NCBI GenBank assembly: GCA_902795135.1
Contig: CADBJW010000005.1
Coordinates: 44,435-108,434, forward strand
From: an uncultured Eubacteriales bacterium
GTDB taxonomy: Bacteria; Bacillota; Clostridia; Peptostreptococcales; Anaerovoracaceae
DNA: 64,000 bases
Reading direction: 5' to 3'
The position numbers and the translations under genes are program-made. The notes beneath the pieces were generated by a model that saw nothing but the letters and a program-made list of their open reading frames with translations, had not been told where the DNA came from and did no database searches. Numbering within the stretch: the stretch's first letter is position 1; every line of letters begins with the position of its first letter. This document shows positions 27,067 through 36,514 of the stretch, in pieces.

Positions 27067-27324
27067 TTAGAAAAAACCGAGCATAAGCAGCCTGGCAATC
27101 AACCGGTCAAGGGCATCTTTATCCTGAAGATCGGATTCAAAGGACCAGGTAAATTCACTGCTTTTGACAGGCCGCCCCGGAATTTCCACGACGGGAAAGT
27201 TATGATAATCATTCAATCGTTTCAGGGCATCGCCGGAGTACTGTTCCAATTGAAAACTACCGAAGTGCTCATGGCAGTACTTACAACAGATTTTTAGAAA
27301 TAATTCTAAAATAATAACAGGTGA
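27067..27324 (-). pseudogene. Unidentified gene remnant in the opp-Nudix intergenic region
   Basis: A minus-strand open frame of up to ~84 codons ending at 27067, with no ATG. The readable protein has a CCKYC cysteine cluster, then FGSFQLEQYSGDALKRL and ends in LIARLLMLGFF. A TTG at 27249 could start a 60-residue piece, but no good ribosome binding site precedes it. The amino-acid content looks protein-like, so this may be the tail of a decayed gene; I cannot assign a family. Apart from the promoters at each end, the rest of 26935-27426 shows nothing I recognise. Confidence 0.25.
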
Positions 27325-27391
27325 ACGTTATTTGTTAGAATCCTTTCTGAAGCCACTTGCACTGAGGGCCGCAGAGAGACAGGTTTCTAGT

Positions 27392-27420
27392 TTGAAATCC
27401 CAACGGGCCAATGGTAAACT
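27392..27420 (+). promoter_or_regulatory. Predicted promoter of the Nudix gene (possibly leaderless)
   Basis: TTGAAA (27392-27397), 17-nt spacer, TAAACT (27415-27420) with TGG before the -10. The expected transcription start falls at ATG 27427 itself. Confidence 0.55.
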
Positions 27421-27426
27421 AGATGC

Positions 27427-27933
27427 ATGATTCAATCCACACTTTGTTACATCGAAAAAGACGATCAATACCTGATGATGCACCGCGGCAAAAAGCCCGA
27501 TGACCCGAACGCCGGCAAGTGGATCGGCATCGGCGGCAAATTTGAAGCCGGGGAAACGGCGGAGGAATGCATGCTGCGGGAAGTCCGCGAAGAAACCGGG
27601 ATCGAGCTGACGGAGTATCACTTTCACGGCGTGATCCGGTTCCGCTCGGACGCGTGGGAATACGAAGATATGTATCTGTATTCCGCAAAGGCACCGGAGG
27701 CAAAGGCACCGGAAGCAAAAACACCGGCCGGCGCAGCCGGACAGGGTCCGTTAGAACACGATGCGCTGCCGGACTGCAGGGAAGGCGATTTGCAGTGGAT
27801 CCCGAAAGAAGACATTCTGGACCTTCCCCTTTGGGAGGGGGATAAGCTCTTTCTCCGGGAACTGATCGCGGGGAAAGAAAAAATTGAAATGACATTAATC
27901 TACGAGGAGGAGAAATTAGTTGGACATTATTAA
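27427..27933 (+). CDS. Nudix hydrolase, MutT/8-oxo-dGTPase-like
   Basis: A 168-residue Nudix protein. The Nudix box runs from G37 (GKFEAGETAEECMLREVREETGI), with all catalytic glutamates of the REVREE core. LCYIEKDDQYLMMHRGKK at the N-terminus is typical of MutT-type nucleotide-pool enzymes. A low-complexity insert of repeated APEAK units (around residues 85-105) interrupts the fold before the last strand and differs from normal family members. No ribosome binding site precedes ATG 27427, and the promoter sits directly upstream, so translation may be leaderless. The 3' end overlaps the tex start by 14 nt. Confidence 0.88.
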   Translation: MIQSTLCYIEKDDQYLMMHRGKKPDDPNAGKWIGIGGKFEAGETAEECMLREVREETGIELTEYHFHGVIRFRSDAWEYEDMYLYSAKAPEAKAPEAKTPAGAAGQGPLEHDALPDCREGDLQWIPKEDILDLPLWEGDKLFLRELIAGKEKIEMTLIYEEEKLVGHY

Positions 27934-30190
27934 AACACTAGCAGCCGAATTCAAAATCAAAAACACCCAGGTCGAACAGACCGTGGCGCTCATAGATGAA
28001 GGAAACACCATACCGTTCATTGCCCGTTACAGAAAGGAAGCAACGGGCGGTTTGAGCGATGTCGTTCTCCGCGACATGGACGAACGGCTCACCTATTTAC
28101 GGGGGCTGGAAGAACGCAAAGAAGATGTCATCCGGCTCATTGACGAGCAGGGCAAGTTGACCGAGGAACTGCGGGAGCAGATTCTGGAGGCCGATGTGCT
28201 GCAGAGAGTCGAAGATCTGTACAAGCCATTTAAGAAGAAGAAAGCCACCCGCGCCTCCAAGGCGAAGGAAAAGGGACTGGAACCTTTGGCAGATATAATC
28301 TGGAGCCAGGAATGTACCGATGCAAAAGCCGAGGCCGAGGCTTTTGTGGATCCGGAAAAAGAAGTCGCATCCCCGGACGAGGCAATCAAAGGAGCCTGCG
28401 ATATTATCGCAGAACGCATTGCCGAAGATCCGGAAATCACGGCGGCGGTTCGGGAAAAGACATCGAGTGCGGGAGTCATCTTAAGCGAAGCCGTGGATGC
28501 AGAGGATAAAAACGTGTACGAAATGTACTACGACTACAGTGAGGGCATTGCCAATATTCCGAACCACCGGGTTTTGGCCATTAATCGTGGAGAGAAAGAA
28601 AAGAAGCTCAAGGTCAAAGTGTCCACGGACACAGAAGCTATGGAAAAACTCATTGCAGATCAGGCAGGCATCAAAGATGGAACGGCGGTCGAGGAGCTTT
28701 TGCGGGAGACCGTGGCCGATGCGTACAAACGTCTGATGGCGCCGTCCATTGAGCGGGAAATGCGAAACATGCTGACGGAACGTGCGGAAGCAGATGCCGT
28801 GAAAGTTTTTGCGAAAAATACGGAAAAGCTGCTGATGGTTCCGCCGGTCAAGGGCGCGCGGATCATCGCCATCGACCCGGGGTACCGGACCGGCTGTAAG
28901 GTTGCGGTTTTAGACGAGACCGGAAAGCTCAAGGCCTACACCACCGTTTATCCAACAGAGCCGCGAAAAGAAATTGCGAAAACACAGGCAACGCTCAAGA
29001 AAATCGTAGAAAAATACAACATCAATACCATCGTTATTGGGAACGGCACCGCGTCCCGTGAGACGGAAGAAGTCGTTGCGGATTTCATCAGAAAAAGCGC
29101 ACCGAATGTAAAATATACCATCGTCAATGAAGCGGGTGCCTCGGTCTATTCGGCATCCAAACTGGCCACAGAAGAATACCCGGATCTGGACGTTACCGTT
29201 CGAGGAGCCATGTCTCTCGGACGGAGGCTGCAGGATCCGCTGGCCGAGCTGGTCAAGATCCCGACCAAAAGCATTGGTGTCGGCCAGTACCAGCACGATA
29301 TCAATCAGACCATTCTCGAGAAGGCACTGGATGGCGTCGTAGAAGACTGCGTAAACAAAGTCGGCGTGGAACTGAACACTGCATCACCGTCCCTGCTTTC
29401 CCATGTTGCCGGAATCAATATGGGCATCGCTCGGAACATCGTCGCCTACCGGGAAGCCAACGGCGTTTTCACCAGCCGGGCGCAGCTCAAGAAAGTCCCA
29501 AAGCTGGGAGAAAAAACCTTTGGCCAGTGCGCGGGATTTATTCGCATCGCAGGAGGGAAAAATCCGCTGGACAATACGGCCGTGCATCCGGAAAGCTACA
29601 AGGCAGCAGAGCTTTTGCTTGAGAAATTAGGGTATGACAAAAAGTCTCTTGGCAGCGAAGGATTTGCGGATATCGAAGAACGGCTTTGGGAGAAATATGG
29701 CGAGGAAGAGAAACCCGCAAAGGCCCAGTTAAAGGGTGGACGGGTCAAGGGTTTTGCGGCTCTTAATGAGATTGCAAAGGCCCAGGACAAGACCGAGAAA
29801 AAGCCGAAACGGAACCTGAAAAAAGCCATCGAGAAACTGGCCGCAGAACTGGGCATCGGCGTGCCGACACTGACCGATATCATCGAGGAAATGAAGAAAC
29901 CCGGCCGGGATCCCCGTGAGGATGCACCGGAAGTCATTTTCCGCAACGATGTAAAATCCTTTGAAGACCTGAAAATCGACATGGTGCTGGAGGGCACCGT
30001 CCGAAACGTGGTCGACTTTGGAGCCTTTGTGGATATCGGCGTGAAAAACGACGGTCTGGTACACATCAGCGAAATGTCAAATCGGTTCATCAAACATCCG
30101 ATGGAAGTCGTCTCCGTCGGCGATACGGTCAAGGTTCGAATCATCAAAATCGACTACGACAAACAAAGAGTTGGACTCAGTATGAAATAG
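27920..30190 (+). CDS. tex: Tex family RNA-binding transcription accessory protein
   Basis: A 756-residue protein of the conserved Tex/Spt6-like family. In order: an N-terminal helical/HTH region with NTIPFIARYRKEATGG, a YqgF-like RNase H fold (IIAIDPGYRTGCKVAVLD), helix-hairpin-helix domains (VVEDCVNKVGVELNTAS, then FGQCAGFIRIAGG), and a C-terminal S1 RNA-binding domain (EGTVRNVVDFGAFVDIGVKN). It acts in the cytosol on RNA or transcription complexes. The start is TTG 27920 with a strong GAGGAGG at 27904-27910. It is coupled to the Nudix gene and ends at a terminator. Confidence 0.95.
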   Translation: MDIIKTLAAEFKIKNTQVEQTVALIDEGNTIPFIARYRKEATGGLSDVVLRDMDERLTYLRGLEERKEDVIRLIDEQGKLTEELREQILEADVLQRVEDLYKPFKKKKATRASKAKEKGLEPLADIIWSQECTDAKAEAEAFVDPEKEVASPDEAIKGACDIIAERIAEDPEITAAVREKTSSAGVILSEAVDAEDKNVYEMYYDYSEGIANIPNHRVLAINRGEKEKKLKVKVSTDTEAMEKLIADQAGIKDGTAVEELLRETVADAYKRLMAPSIEREMRNMLTERAEADAVKVFAKNTEKLLMVPPVKGARIIAIDPGYRTGCKVAVLDETGKLKAYTTVYPTEPRKEIAKTQATLKKIVEKYNINTIVIGNGTASRETEEVVADFIRKSAPNVKYTIVNEAGASVYSASKLATEEYPDLDVTVRGAMSLGRRLQDPLAELVKIPTKSIGVGQYQHDINQTILEKALDGVVEDCVNKVGVELNTASPSLLSHVAGINMGIARNIVAYREANGVFTSRAQLKKVPKLGEKTFGQCAGFIRIAGGKNPLDNTAVHPESYKAAELLLEKLGYDKKSLGSEGFADIEERLWEKYGEEEKPAKAQLKGGRVKGFAALNEIAKAQDKTEKKPKRNLKKAIEKLAAELGIGVPTLTDIIEEMKKPGRDPREDAPEVIFRNDVKSFEDLKIDMVLEGTVRNVVDFGAFVDIGVKNDGLVHISEMSNRFIKHPMEVVSVGDTVKVRIIKIDYDKQRVGLSMK

Positions 30191-30201
30191 GCAACCACTT
30201 C

Positions 30202-30236
30202 CGCTCCTCATCCATCCGGTGGGGAGCGATTTTATT
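30202..30236 (+). terminator. Intrinsic terminator after tex
   Basis: Stem CGCTCCTCA / TGGGGAGCG (one G-U) with a 9-nt loop, then ATTTTATT. Confidence 0.8.
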
Positions 30237-30241
30237 GTGGG

Positions 30242-30661
30242 TCAGCGCGAGTCAGCAGGGACCGATTCCTTCTTCACGACAAACCGGTCCAGAAGGGACA
30301 GAATGGCTGGAAGAAGGAAGATGACCAAAAGCGTCGCAATCAGGCAGCCCAGAGAAAGAATGCGGCAAATCTGCCGGGTGGCAGGCTCACTGAAGGCAAA
30401 GCTCAACACGCCCACAGCCGCGATGAGAATCGTGGCGGAGGTCAGAATCGTTTGAAGGGAGCCTTTGTAAGACGCGCGGATCGCCTCCTGCGGAGGCATG
30501 GTCAGACGGTTTTCGATGTAGTAGGTCGAGTAAATAATGGCATAATCGATGGTGGCGCCCATCATAATGCTCTGTACGATGAGCAACGCCAGATAGTACA
30601 TATTTTTGCGGACTAAAATGTCAGCGAGTTTCTGTTTCATTTTTTTAGCGAACGAAAACAC
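30242..30661 (-). pseudogene. C-terminal fragment of an MMPL/RND-family transporter
   Basis: 139 codons that match only the last membrane block of an MMPL-type exporter: SIMMGATIDYAIIYSTYY (the conserved GAT-x-DY motif of the second RND half), then QEAIRASYKGSLQTILTSATILIAAV and final helices. Complete family members are several times longer. The fragment opens with a GTG only 6 nt after the stop of the glycoside hydrolase gene, with no N-terminal half upstream. It is therefore most likely a 5'-deleted remnant, though it might still be translated as a 4-TM stub. Confidence 0.8.
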
Positions 30662-30667
30662 CGCCGC

Positions 30668-32275
30668 TTATTCGCTCCAAATTCGGATATATTGTTCGTA
30701 TTTACGGAATTCGCATTTGCTGTTCCATGGTATAAAACCACCATCAAGGCCCCTCACCTGATCGTGGAGTTTTTCATAATCGTAGCTGACCGTTGGATTC
30801 CAGTGCGGCGTATTGTAGCCGGTGATCCAGGTGCGGGCAACGGCCGGGGTAGGAATATGCGCCTGCATGTCGGCGCTTCGTTTTGCCCACTGGTTGAGGC
30901 AGCTGTAAGGCTCGGTCCAGGTGTCTTCCTCGCCAAAATGGTCGGTGTACGGCATGGCGCTGATGGCATCCACCACATTGGAAATGGCCGGCCAGTATTG
31001 CCCGTAGGCGGTCACGTATCCATTGGAACATTCGCCAAAAACGTCGATGGAGACGTAGGCGCCGGCTTCATGGATCTGATCTGCGGCATACAGGCAGAAG
31101 TTCTGGATGGCCTGTGCCTTTGTTTCGTCATACTGGTTGCGAAAATCCGTGTCGCCGGAGATGGACATTTCGTAGGAACCTTCCGGGAAGCGCACGTAAT
31201 CAAATTGGATCTCGTTGAAGCCCATGGTTTCAACGGCTTCGATTGCCACGGAAACCTTGTATTCCCAGGCACTCCGGCTGTAGGCGCTGACCCATTTGGT
31301 TTTTTTGCCACCGGAAAGAATGCAGGCGTCCTCGTGGTCCGCCGCGAAATGTTCATCGTTGAAGGCCACGATTCGGCCAATCGTATAGAACCCGGCGTCC
31401 TTGTAACGCTGCACGGCCTTTTGGTAATCCTCCACGGAATGCTGCGCGTCCTTGTATGCGGACGGACACAGTTTTTCGGCCACCGGTGAGCGGTAGGCCA
31501 GTGTACCGCCATCGATGTTGATGACTGCCACGTTGGCGCCGCTGCTTTTGGCCAGTTCAAAATATTTATCGCTAACGGCGGCACCCGCATGCAGATAGAT
31601 ACCGCGCGCTTTATCGCAAAATTCGTTGCCCTTGATCGGGGTAAATGGACAAGGGTAATAATCAAGGCCGGTTGCCTCCCCACCGTGAAGATCCGTTGAG
31701 AAGGTGGCGTCCTTTGCCATATCATAAGCCCCGTTTTTATTGCAGTTTTTCTTGGCCGACGCTTCGTCGCCGGTCAGGTATTTGCCGTAGACATAGCCAG
31801 TCGTATCGCCATATTTGACCTGATACAACTTGACCGTACCGTCTCCGCGGACCTTCGTATGTCCAGTCACCTGCAGTTCGCTGCCCTTTGGTGCGAAGCC
31901 TGCAATCTGCGGGCTGTTCGTATCTTTGTAAATCGTTGCCGGCGTCCGGACAAAGAGCTGCTGTTCCTGAACGGACTCCTCTTCCGACGGTGCCAGATTA
32001 GTCGGCGAAACATAGTAGGTCTCATCGCCGATGTCCACCGCCATGTACCCATCGATGGTATCCGATCGTGCCATGCATTCCGTCCCGCGCACTAGCGGCT
32101 CGGTTTCCTGGAGAGTCCCCGTTTCATCTGCAACATAAGCCTGGACCGTCGGCTGATCGGACGCAATATAATTCGGCTCCCCGCCCTGACAGGCAGTGAG
32201 CAATGCCGCGGTCGCAATCAGGACCAAAAGTCCAGTAAAAGCCATTATGAAATTGTTGGTTTTTTTTCTTTTCAT
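30668..32275 (-). CDS. Lipoprotein putative glycoside hydrolase (DUF4015/GH-like) with SH3-like domains
   Basis: A 535-residue lipoprotein (lipobox LTAC near residue 29). Two SH3-like beta domains follow: a degenerate one (~45-95) and a clear one (~105-165, IYKDTNSPQIAGFAPKG ... GYVYGKYL). The C-terminal ~330 residues form a TIM-barrel family of putative glycoside hydrolases: ARGIYLHAGAA, VAVINIDGG, then IQFDYVRFPEG with the likely catalytic acid, and SIDVFGECSNG. It probably binds and trims cell-wall or extracellular glycans. The truncated MMPL fragment follows downstream. Confidence 0.85.
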   Translation of the reverse strand: MKRKKTNNFIMAFTGLLVLIATAALLTACQGGEPNYIASDQPTVQAYVADETGTLQETEPLVRGTECMARSDTIDGYMAVDIGDETYYVSPTNLAPSEEESVQEQQLFVRTPATIYKDTNSPQIAGFAPKGSELQVTGHTKVRGDGTVKLYQVKYGDTTGYVYGKYLTGDEASAKKNCNKNGAYDMAKDATFSTDLHGGEATGLDYYPCPFTPIKGNEFCDKARGIYLHAGAAVSDKYFELAKSSGANVAVINIDGGTLAYRSPVAEKLCPSAYKDAQHSVEDYQKAVQRYKDAGFYTIGRIVAFNDEHFAADHEDACILSGGKKTKWVSAYSRSAWEYKVSVAIEAVETMGFNEIQFDYVRFPEGSYEMSISGDTDFRNQYDETKAQAIQNFCLYAADQIHEAGAYVSIDVFGECSNGYVTAYGQYWPAISNVVDAISAMPYTDHFGEEDTWTEPYSCLNQWAKRSADMQAHIPTPAVARTWITGYNTPHWNPTVSYDYEKLHDQVRGLDGGFIPWNSKCEFRKYEQYIRIWSE

Positions 32276-32315
32276 AGAAAAAACGTATCAGATTTTTTGT
32301 AAGATGGCAATATGT

Positions 32316-32321
32316 TATAAT
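32316..32321 (+). promoter_or_regulatory. Predicted -10 element of the FN3 protein gene
   Basis: TGTTATAAT (extended -10; TATAAT at 32316-32321) 27 nt before ATG 32349; the -35 position is only a T-tract. Confidence 0.45.
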
Positions 32322-32348
32322 GAATAAAAAAGAAAAGGCAGCAAAGGA

Positions 32349-33792
32349 ATGAAAGCAAAAAAAATTACAGCACTCCTTGCCGTAATGGCAATGATGACAA
32401 CGGTGTTTGCGGGGAACGTTTTCGCGGAGGACGGCGTTTCTGCAGAAATACGAGAGCTATCGGGAGTTGCCGCGGCTTTGACGGACGAAAGAAGCGTGCA
32501 GGTTTCCTGGGAACCCCTGGTTCCGGACGTGACGCAAAGGAATGCGGGAGCGCAGGCGGAGACGGAAACCGCCCCGGCTGCGGAGCAAGACGCAGAGATC
32601 GTGGAGCAAGAAACAAAGACTGCGGAGCAAGAGACAAGGACCGTGCAGGCAGAAGCAGAGACCGCAGCAACAGACGCAAAGAATGCGGAGACAGAAGCAG
32701 AACCGGCCGCCTCTCTGGATGCGATGGAGTACCGTGTGTACCGGACCTGCGGAGATGGGGACGCGCAGCTCATAGGAACGACGGAGGAAACATCTTTGGT
32801 CGATAAAGATGTGACAGCGGGCAAAACCTATTGGTACAGCGTCAACGCCTTTTACAACGGCGAGAAATATGCCGAATCCGGCGCAGTACGCGTAGCGGTG
32901 CCTTTGCAGGAGACTCTGAAGAGTGGGCAAATGGGAACGGAGACCCGTCTGGCGGCGGCCAAGCCGGCTACATCTGCGAGAAAACCAGCAAAGACCAAGC
33001 GGCAGACCATCGCGAACATGACGCTGATCAAGAAGGGCTCGAGAGTTTTTGATTACCGCATTGCGGCAGGTCAGAAGCTGTATCAGTACGACACGCTGCA
33101 GGGTGCCTGCGCGAATAAAGGCTTTGCCTATTTGACGTTATACAACCGGACCGTGGAAAAATGCAAAATCGTGAAGGTCAACCTCAAGACACTGGCCATT
33201 GTAAAAGTGTCAAAACCGCTTCGGGTATACCATGCAAACAACCTGACGTACAATACCAGGAAGAACCTGCTGGTTGCCACTTGCTGTCAGGTCAAGAAAA
33301 AGCGGGTGGTTATGATCAACCCGAATACACTCAAGGTTGTCTCAAAGAAAACCATTAAGCTTTCGAAAAAAAGGCTTTACGGCCATCGCCTACAACGAGA
33401 AGCACAACTGCTACGTGGGACGGCTGCGGTATAGCAATAACGTTGTGATTATGAACAGCAAACTGAAGCCGATTCGCTACGTGGTGCTGCAGGGCAAACG
33501 GCCCTACCTGCTGAATCAGGGAATGGAGAGCGTCGGCGACTATATTTACGACGTTCGGAGCTTTAAGGGCAAGAACAAATACTGTATGGTGACGATCCAT
33601 ACCATGTCCGGTAAGTTCGTGCGAGAGGTCAAGTTCCCATACGGAGCGGCACCTGGCAACGAACTCCAGTGCATCTTTCACGATGGGAAACAGTATTACG
33701 CCGGCATCTACTATTCCACCAGCCAGTATAACGACACAAAAAAGAATCATGTCAAACGGTACAACCGGCTGTACCGCCTGAAAAGTCTATAA
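32349..33792 (+). pseudogene. Secreted FN3-domain protein split by a frameshift at a poly-A tract
   Basis: Frame 1 (32349-33434) encodes a signal peptide (ends FAGNVFAED), a fibronectin-III-like domain interrupted by a long A/E/T/Q repeat insert (~60-125), and then a beta-propeller-like region. The frame goes out at a run of seven A's (33366-33372) after KLSKK. The continuation GFTAIAYNEKHNCYVGRL lies in the next frame and runs to a stop at 33792, including YYAGIYYSTSQYND. Removing one A would join both into a ~480-residue secreted protein. It is a real frameshift, a slippage (phase-variable) site or a sequencing error. The function is unknown; an extracellular adhesive role is only a guess. 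Confidence 0.8.
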
Positions 33793-33839
33793 ACAAGACG
33801 GCAGCCTCGTCGTTTTATTCGAATTATTCCAACCGCAGA

Positions 33840-35246
33840 CTACAGTCTTTCGGCGTGTTTGAGGAAGGCCACGTAGCCCCGTTTGGTTTCAAAAACATCC
33901 GCCTTGCTGGTGGCTTCGTACGGTGCGTGCATGTTCAGCACCGCCACGCCGCTGTCAATCACATTCATGCCGTAAAGAGCCAGAATGTAGGCAATGGTAC
34001 CGCCGCCGCCAAGATCGACCCGTCCCAGTTCTGCCGTCTGGAAATTCACATCTTCCTTCGCGAAAATCTGCCGCAGGTGGGCCAGATATTCTGCATTGGC
34101 ATCGTTGGAACCGGACTTGCCCCGGGCACCGGTGAACTTGTTGAACACCATACCATTTCCGAGAAACGCCGCGTTCTTTTTATCGAAACTGGAAGCGTAG
34201 GTCGGGTCAAAGGCACTGCTTACGTCAGAAGACAGCATGGTGCAGTTGGACAAACACCGCTTGAGTTTGAGTTCGCTGTAATCGCCGCTAAGGGCAATGA
34301 CCTCCGCGACGGTATTTTCAAAGAACTTCGACTGCATTCCGGTGGCGCCGACGCTGCCGATTTCTTCCTTGTCAACAAGGATGCAGCAAGCCGTGCGCGA
34401 AACCGTTGGAACTTCCAGCATGGCCTGATAAGACGTGTAGGCGCAAACACGGTCGTCTTGCCCGTAAGACAGAATCATGCTGCGGTCCAGACCTGCCTCC
34501 CGCGCTTTTCCTGCCGGAACGACTTCCAGCTCTGCAGAGACAAAATCGTCTTCTTCGATTCCGTATTTCTCCTTCAGAATCCGGAGAACGCCGGCTTTCA
34601 CCGGGTCTTTCGCCGTTTCTTCGCCGTCTTCACCGACCTTGAGCGGTTTGTTTCCGACGATAATGTCCAGGGCCTCGCCTTCAATGACCTTCGCGGCCTT
34701 TTTATCCAGCTGTTCTGCAGCTAGATGGATCAGCAGGTCGGAAACGAAGAAGACCGGTTCCTCTTCCTTCTCACCGATGCTGATGACGATCCTTTCGCCG
34801 TCTTTTTTCACAACGACACCGTGCAGCGCCAGGGGAATCGTGACCCACTGATACTTCTTAATGCCGCCATAATAGTGTGTGTCCAGAAGGGCGAAGCCGC
34901 CGTCTTCATACAAAGGCTGCTGCTTCACGTCCATACGAGGGGAGTCGATGTGCGCGCCCAGAATGTTCATGCCGTCCTCGAGAGGTTCGTCGCCGATGTT
35001 GAACATGACAACGGATTTGTTCATATTGATCCGGTAGATCTTATCGCCCTTTTGCAAAGGCTTTTGCGCGGCGATATAGTCGTCCAACGGTCGGTAACCG
35101 GCGGCTTCAATGTCGCTTTTTATGAGTTCGACGCACTCCCGTTCTGTCTTTCCTTTTGACAGGAAATCCATATATTTCAGGCAAAAGCTGTCGCATGCAG
35201 CGGCCTGTTCTTCAGAATATTTTGTCCAGGTATTGTCCTTTTGCAT
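33840..35246 (-). CDS. M18-family aminopeptidase
   Basis: A 468-residue cytosolic zinc aminopeptidase. Family signatures are ILGAHIDSPRMDVK (first metal histidine and aspartate), DKEEIGSVGATGMQSKF (catalytic glutamate pair), and the C-terminal metal ligand region YILALYGMNVIDSGVAVLNMHAPYE. M18 enzymes release N-terminal residues, often acidic, from short peptides. This fits with the peptide importer at 21.5-26.9 kb. Start ATG is preceded by AAGGAGGA; the promoter region is shared with the divergent radical SAM gene. Confidence 0.93.
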   Translation of the reverse strand: MQKDNTWTKYSEEQAAACDSFCLKYMDFLSKGKTERECVELIKSDIEAAGYRPLDDYIAAQKPLQKGDKIYRINMNKSVVMFNIGDEPLEDGMNILGAHIDSPRMDVKQQPLYEDGGFALLDTHYYGGIKKYQWVTIPLALHGVVVKKDGERIVISIGEKEEEPVFFVSDLLIHLAAEQLDKKAAKVIEGEALDIIVGNKPLKVGEDGEETAKDPVKAGVLRILKEKYGIEEDDFVSAELEVVPAGKAREAGLDRSMILSYGQDDRVCAYTSYQAMLEVPTVSRTACCILVDKEEIGSVGATGMQSKFFENTVAEVIALSGDYSELKLKRCLSNCTMLSSDVSSAFDPTYASSFDKKNAAFLGNGMVFNKFTGARGKSGSNDANAEYLAHLRQIFAKEDVNFQTAELGRVDLGGGGTIAYILALYGMNVIDSGVAVLNMHAPYEATSKADVFETKRGYVAFLKHAERL

Positions 35247-35320
35247 CTTAATCCTCCTTGTGATAAATATGATTTATTATACCATCTTTTGTGATAGAAT
35301 ACACCAAAGGAGGGACACCA
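35247..35320. promoter_or_regulatory. Divergent promoter region, aminopeptidase / radical SAM
   Basis: Minus strand: TGGTATAAT (TATAAT at 35281-35276). Plus strand: TGATAGAAT (TAGAAT at 35294-35299). Both are extended -10 elements with poor -35s and lie only ~13 bp apart, so the two promoters likely compete. Confidence 0.4.
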
Positions 35321-36484
35321 ATGGATGCATTTCGAATCGGGCCGATCCGGCCGCCAAGTGAAGCGGACAGCCTTTTGCTGCAGGTGACACAGGGCTGCAC
35401 CTGGAACAAGTGCCTGTTTTGTACCGTATATAAAGACACAAAGTTCAAAGCCTTCAGCGCAGACAGCATTAAACGTGATATCGACGCCATTGCGGCCTAC
35501 GCCGAGCAGGTCAAGCAGTATCGCAAAGGGGATCTCTGGGACATTCAGGGTCTGAACCACCATTTAAGCACCTTGGTGGATGACGATGAGCGCCAGTGTT
35601 TTTACATGGTTGCGAACTGGATTCTCAAAGGCGGTGAAAACGTATTCCTGCAGGATGGCAACACGACGGCACTGAGCAGCGGACGGCTAACCGATGTTTT
35701 GATTTATCTCAAAGAAACCTTTCCCCAGATCAAACGGATTACGTCCTATGGCAGGGCGGAAAATTTGTCCCGCCACGATGCAGATTACTTCGCGGAACTC
35801 AAAGACGCGGGACTGGACCGGATCCACTCGGGCTATGAATCGGGCAGCGATGACGTGCTGCTGCTGATTCACAAAGGCGCAACGAGCCAGCAGGAAATCA
35901 CCGCAGGCAAGAACATCAAAGCCGGCGGCATCGAACTGAGCATCTATTTCATGCCAGGAATCGGCGGCAAAGGTCTGACCAAGGAAAACGCAGAGGGAAC
36001 GGCCCACGTGATCAATGAAGTCGACCCGGATTTTTTGCGTGTCCGAACGGCGGCGATCAAGCCGGGAACGGGAATGTATGATCTCTACACCAGTGGCACG
36101 TATGAGCTATGCAGTGACGACGACAAGGTTCGGGAAATCCGCCGTGTCATTGAATTGGCAGATGGAATATCAACGAGGATCGTCAGTGACCACATGGTCA
36201 ATTTGCTGCAGGAGGTCGAAGGACAGATGGCCGAGGGGGATTCGGAATGCGGAGCCGGATCAGAGAGGCAGTATCTGCTGGACGTGATTGACGGGTATCT
36301 GGCGCTTCCGAAGGACGAGCGGCGGGTCTTCCAGCTTTTGCGTAGAACCCTCCGGGCCTTTGCGCCGGAAGACATGGCAAATCTATCGGCAACCGAAAAA
36401 GCACAGCTTTTGGAAGCTGTGCATCGTGATTCGGACGCAGATTGGGATCGCAAAATGAACGATTATATCTGCAGATATATTTAG
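35321..36484 (+). CDS. Radical SAM protein
   Basis: A 387-residue radical SAM enzyme. The 4Fe-4S motif is CTWNKCLFC (C-x4-C-x2-C spacing). Downstream are LQDGNTTALSSG, RITSYGRAENLSR, and the SAM-contact region GLDRIHSGYESGSDDVL, followed by FMPGIGGKGLTKEN. The reaction is not known; close relatives are annotated only as radical SAM proteins. ATG 35321 after AAAGGAGGG is preferred over an upstream in-frame ATG at 35291, which overlaps the -10 region. Confidence 0.9.
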   Translation: MDAFRIGPIRPPSEADSLLLQVTQGCTWNKCLFCTVYKDTKFKAFSADSIKRDIDAIAAYAEQVKQYRKGDLWDIQGLNHHLSTLVDDDERQCFYMVANWILKGGENVFLQDGNTTALSSGRLTDVLIYLKETFPQIKRITSYGRAENLSRHDADYFAELKDAGLDRIHSGYESGSDDVLLLIHKGATSQQEITAGKNIKAGGIELSIYFMPGIGGKGLTKENAEGTAHVINEVDPDFLRVRTAAIKPGTGMYDLYTSGTYELCSDDDKVREIRRVIELADGISTRIVSDHMVNLLQEVEGQMAEGDSECGAGSERQYLLDVIDGYLALPKDERRVFQLLRRTLRAFAPEDMANLSATEKAQLLEAVHRDSDADWDRKMNDYICRYI

Positions 36485-36514
36485 CGCAAACCATTAGCTT
36501 TCAGGGAAGGCGCA

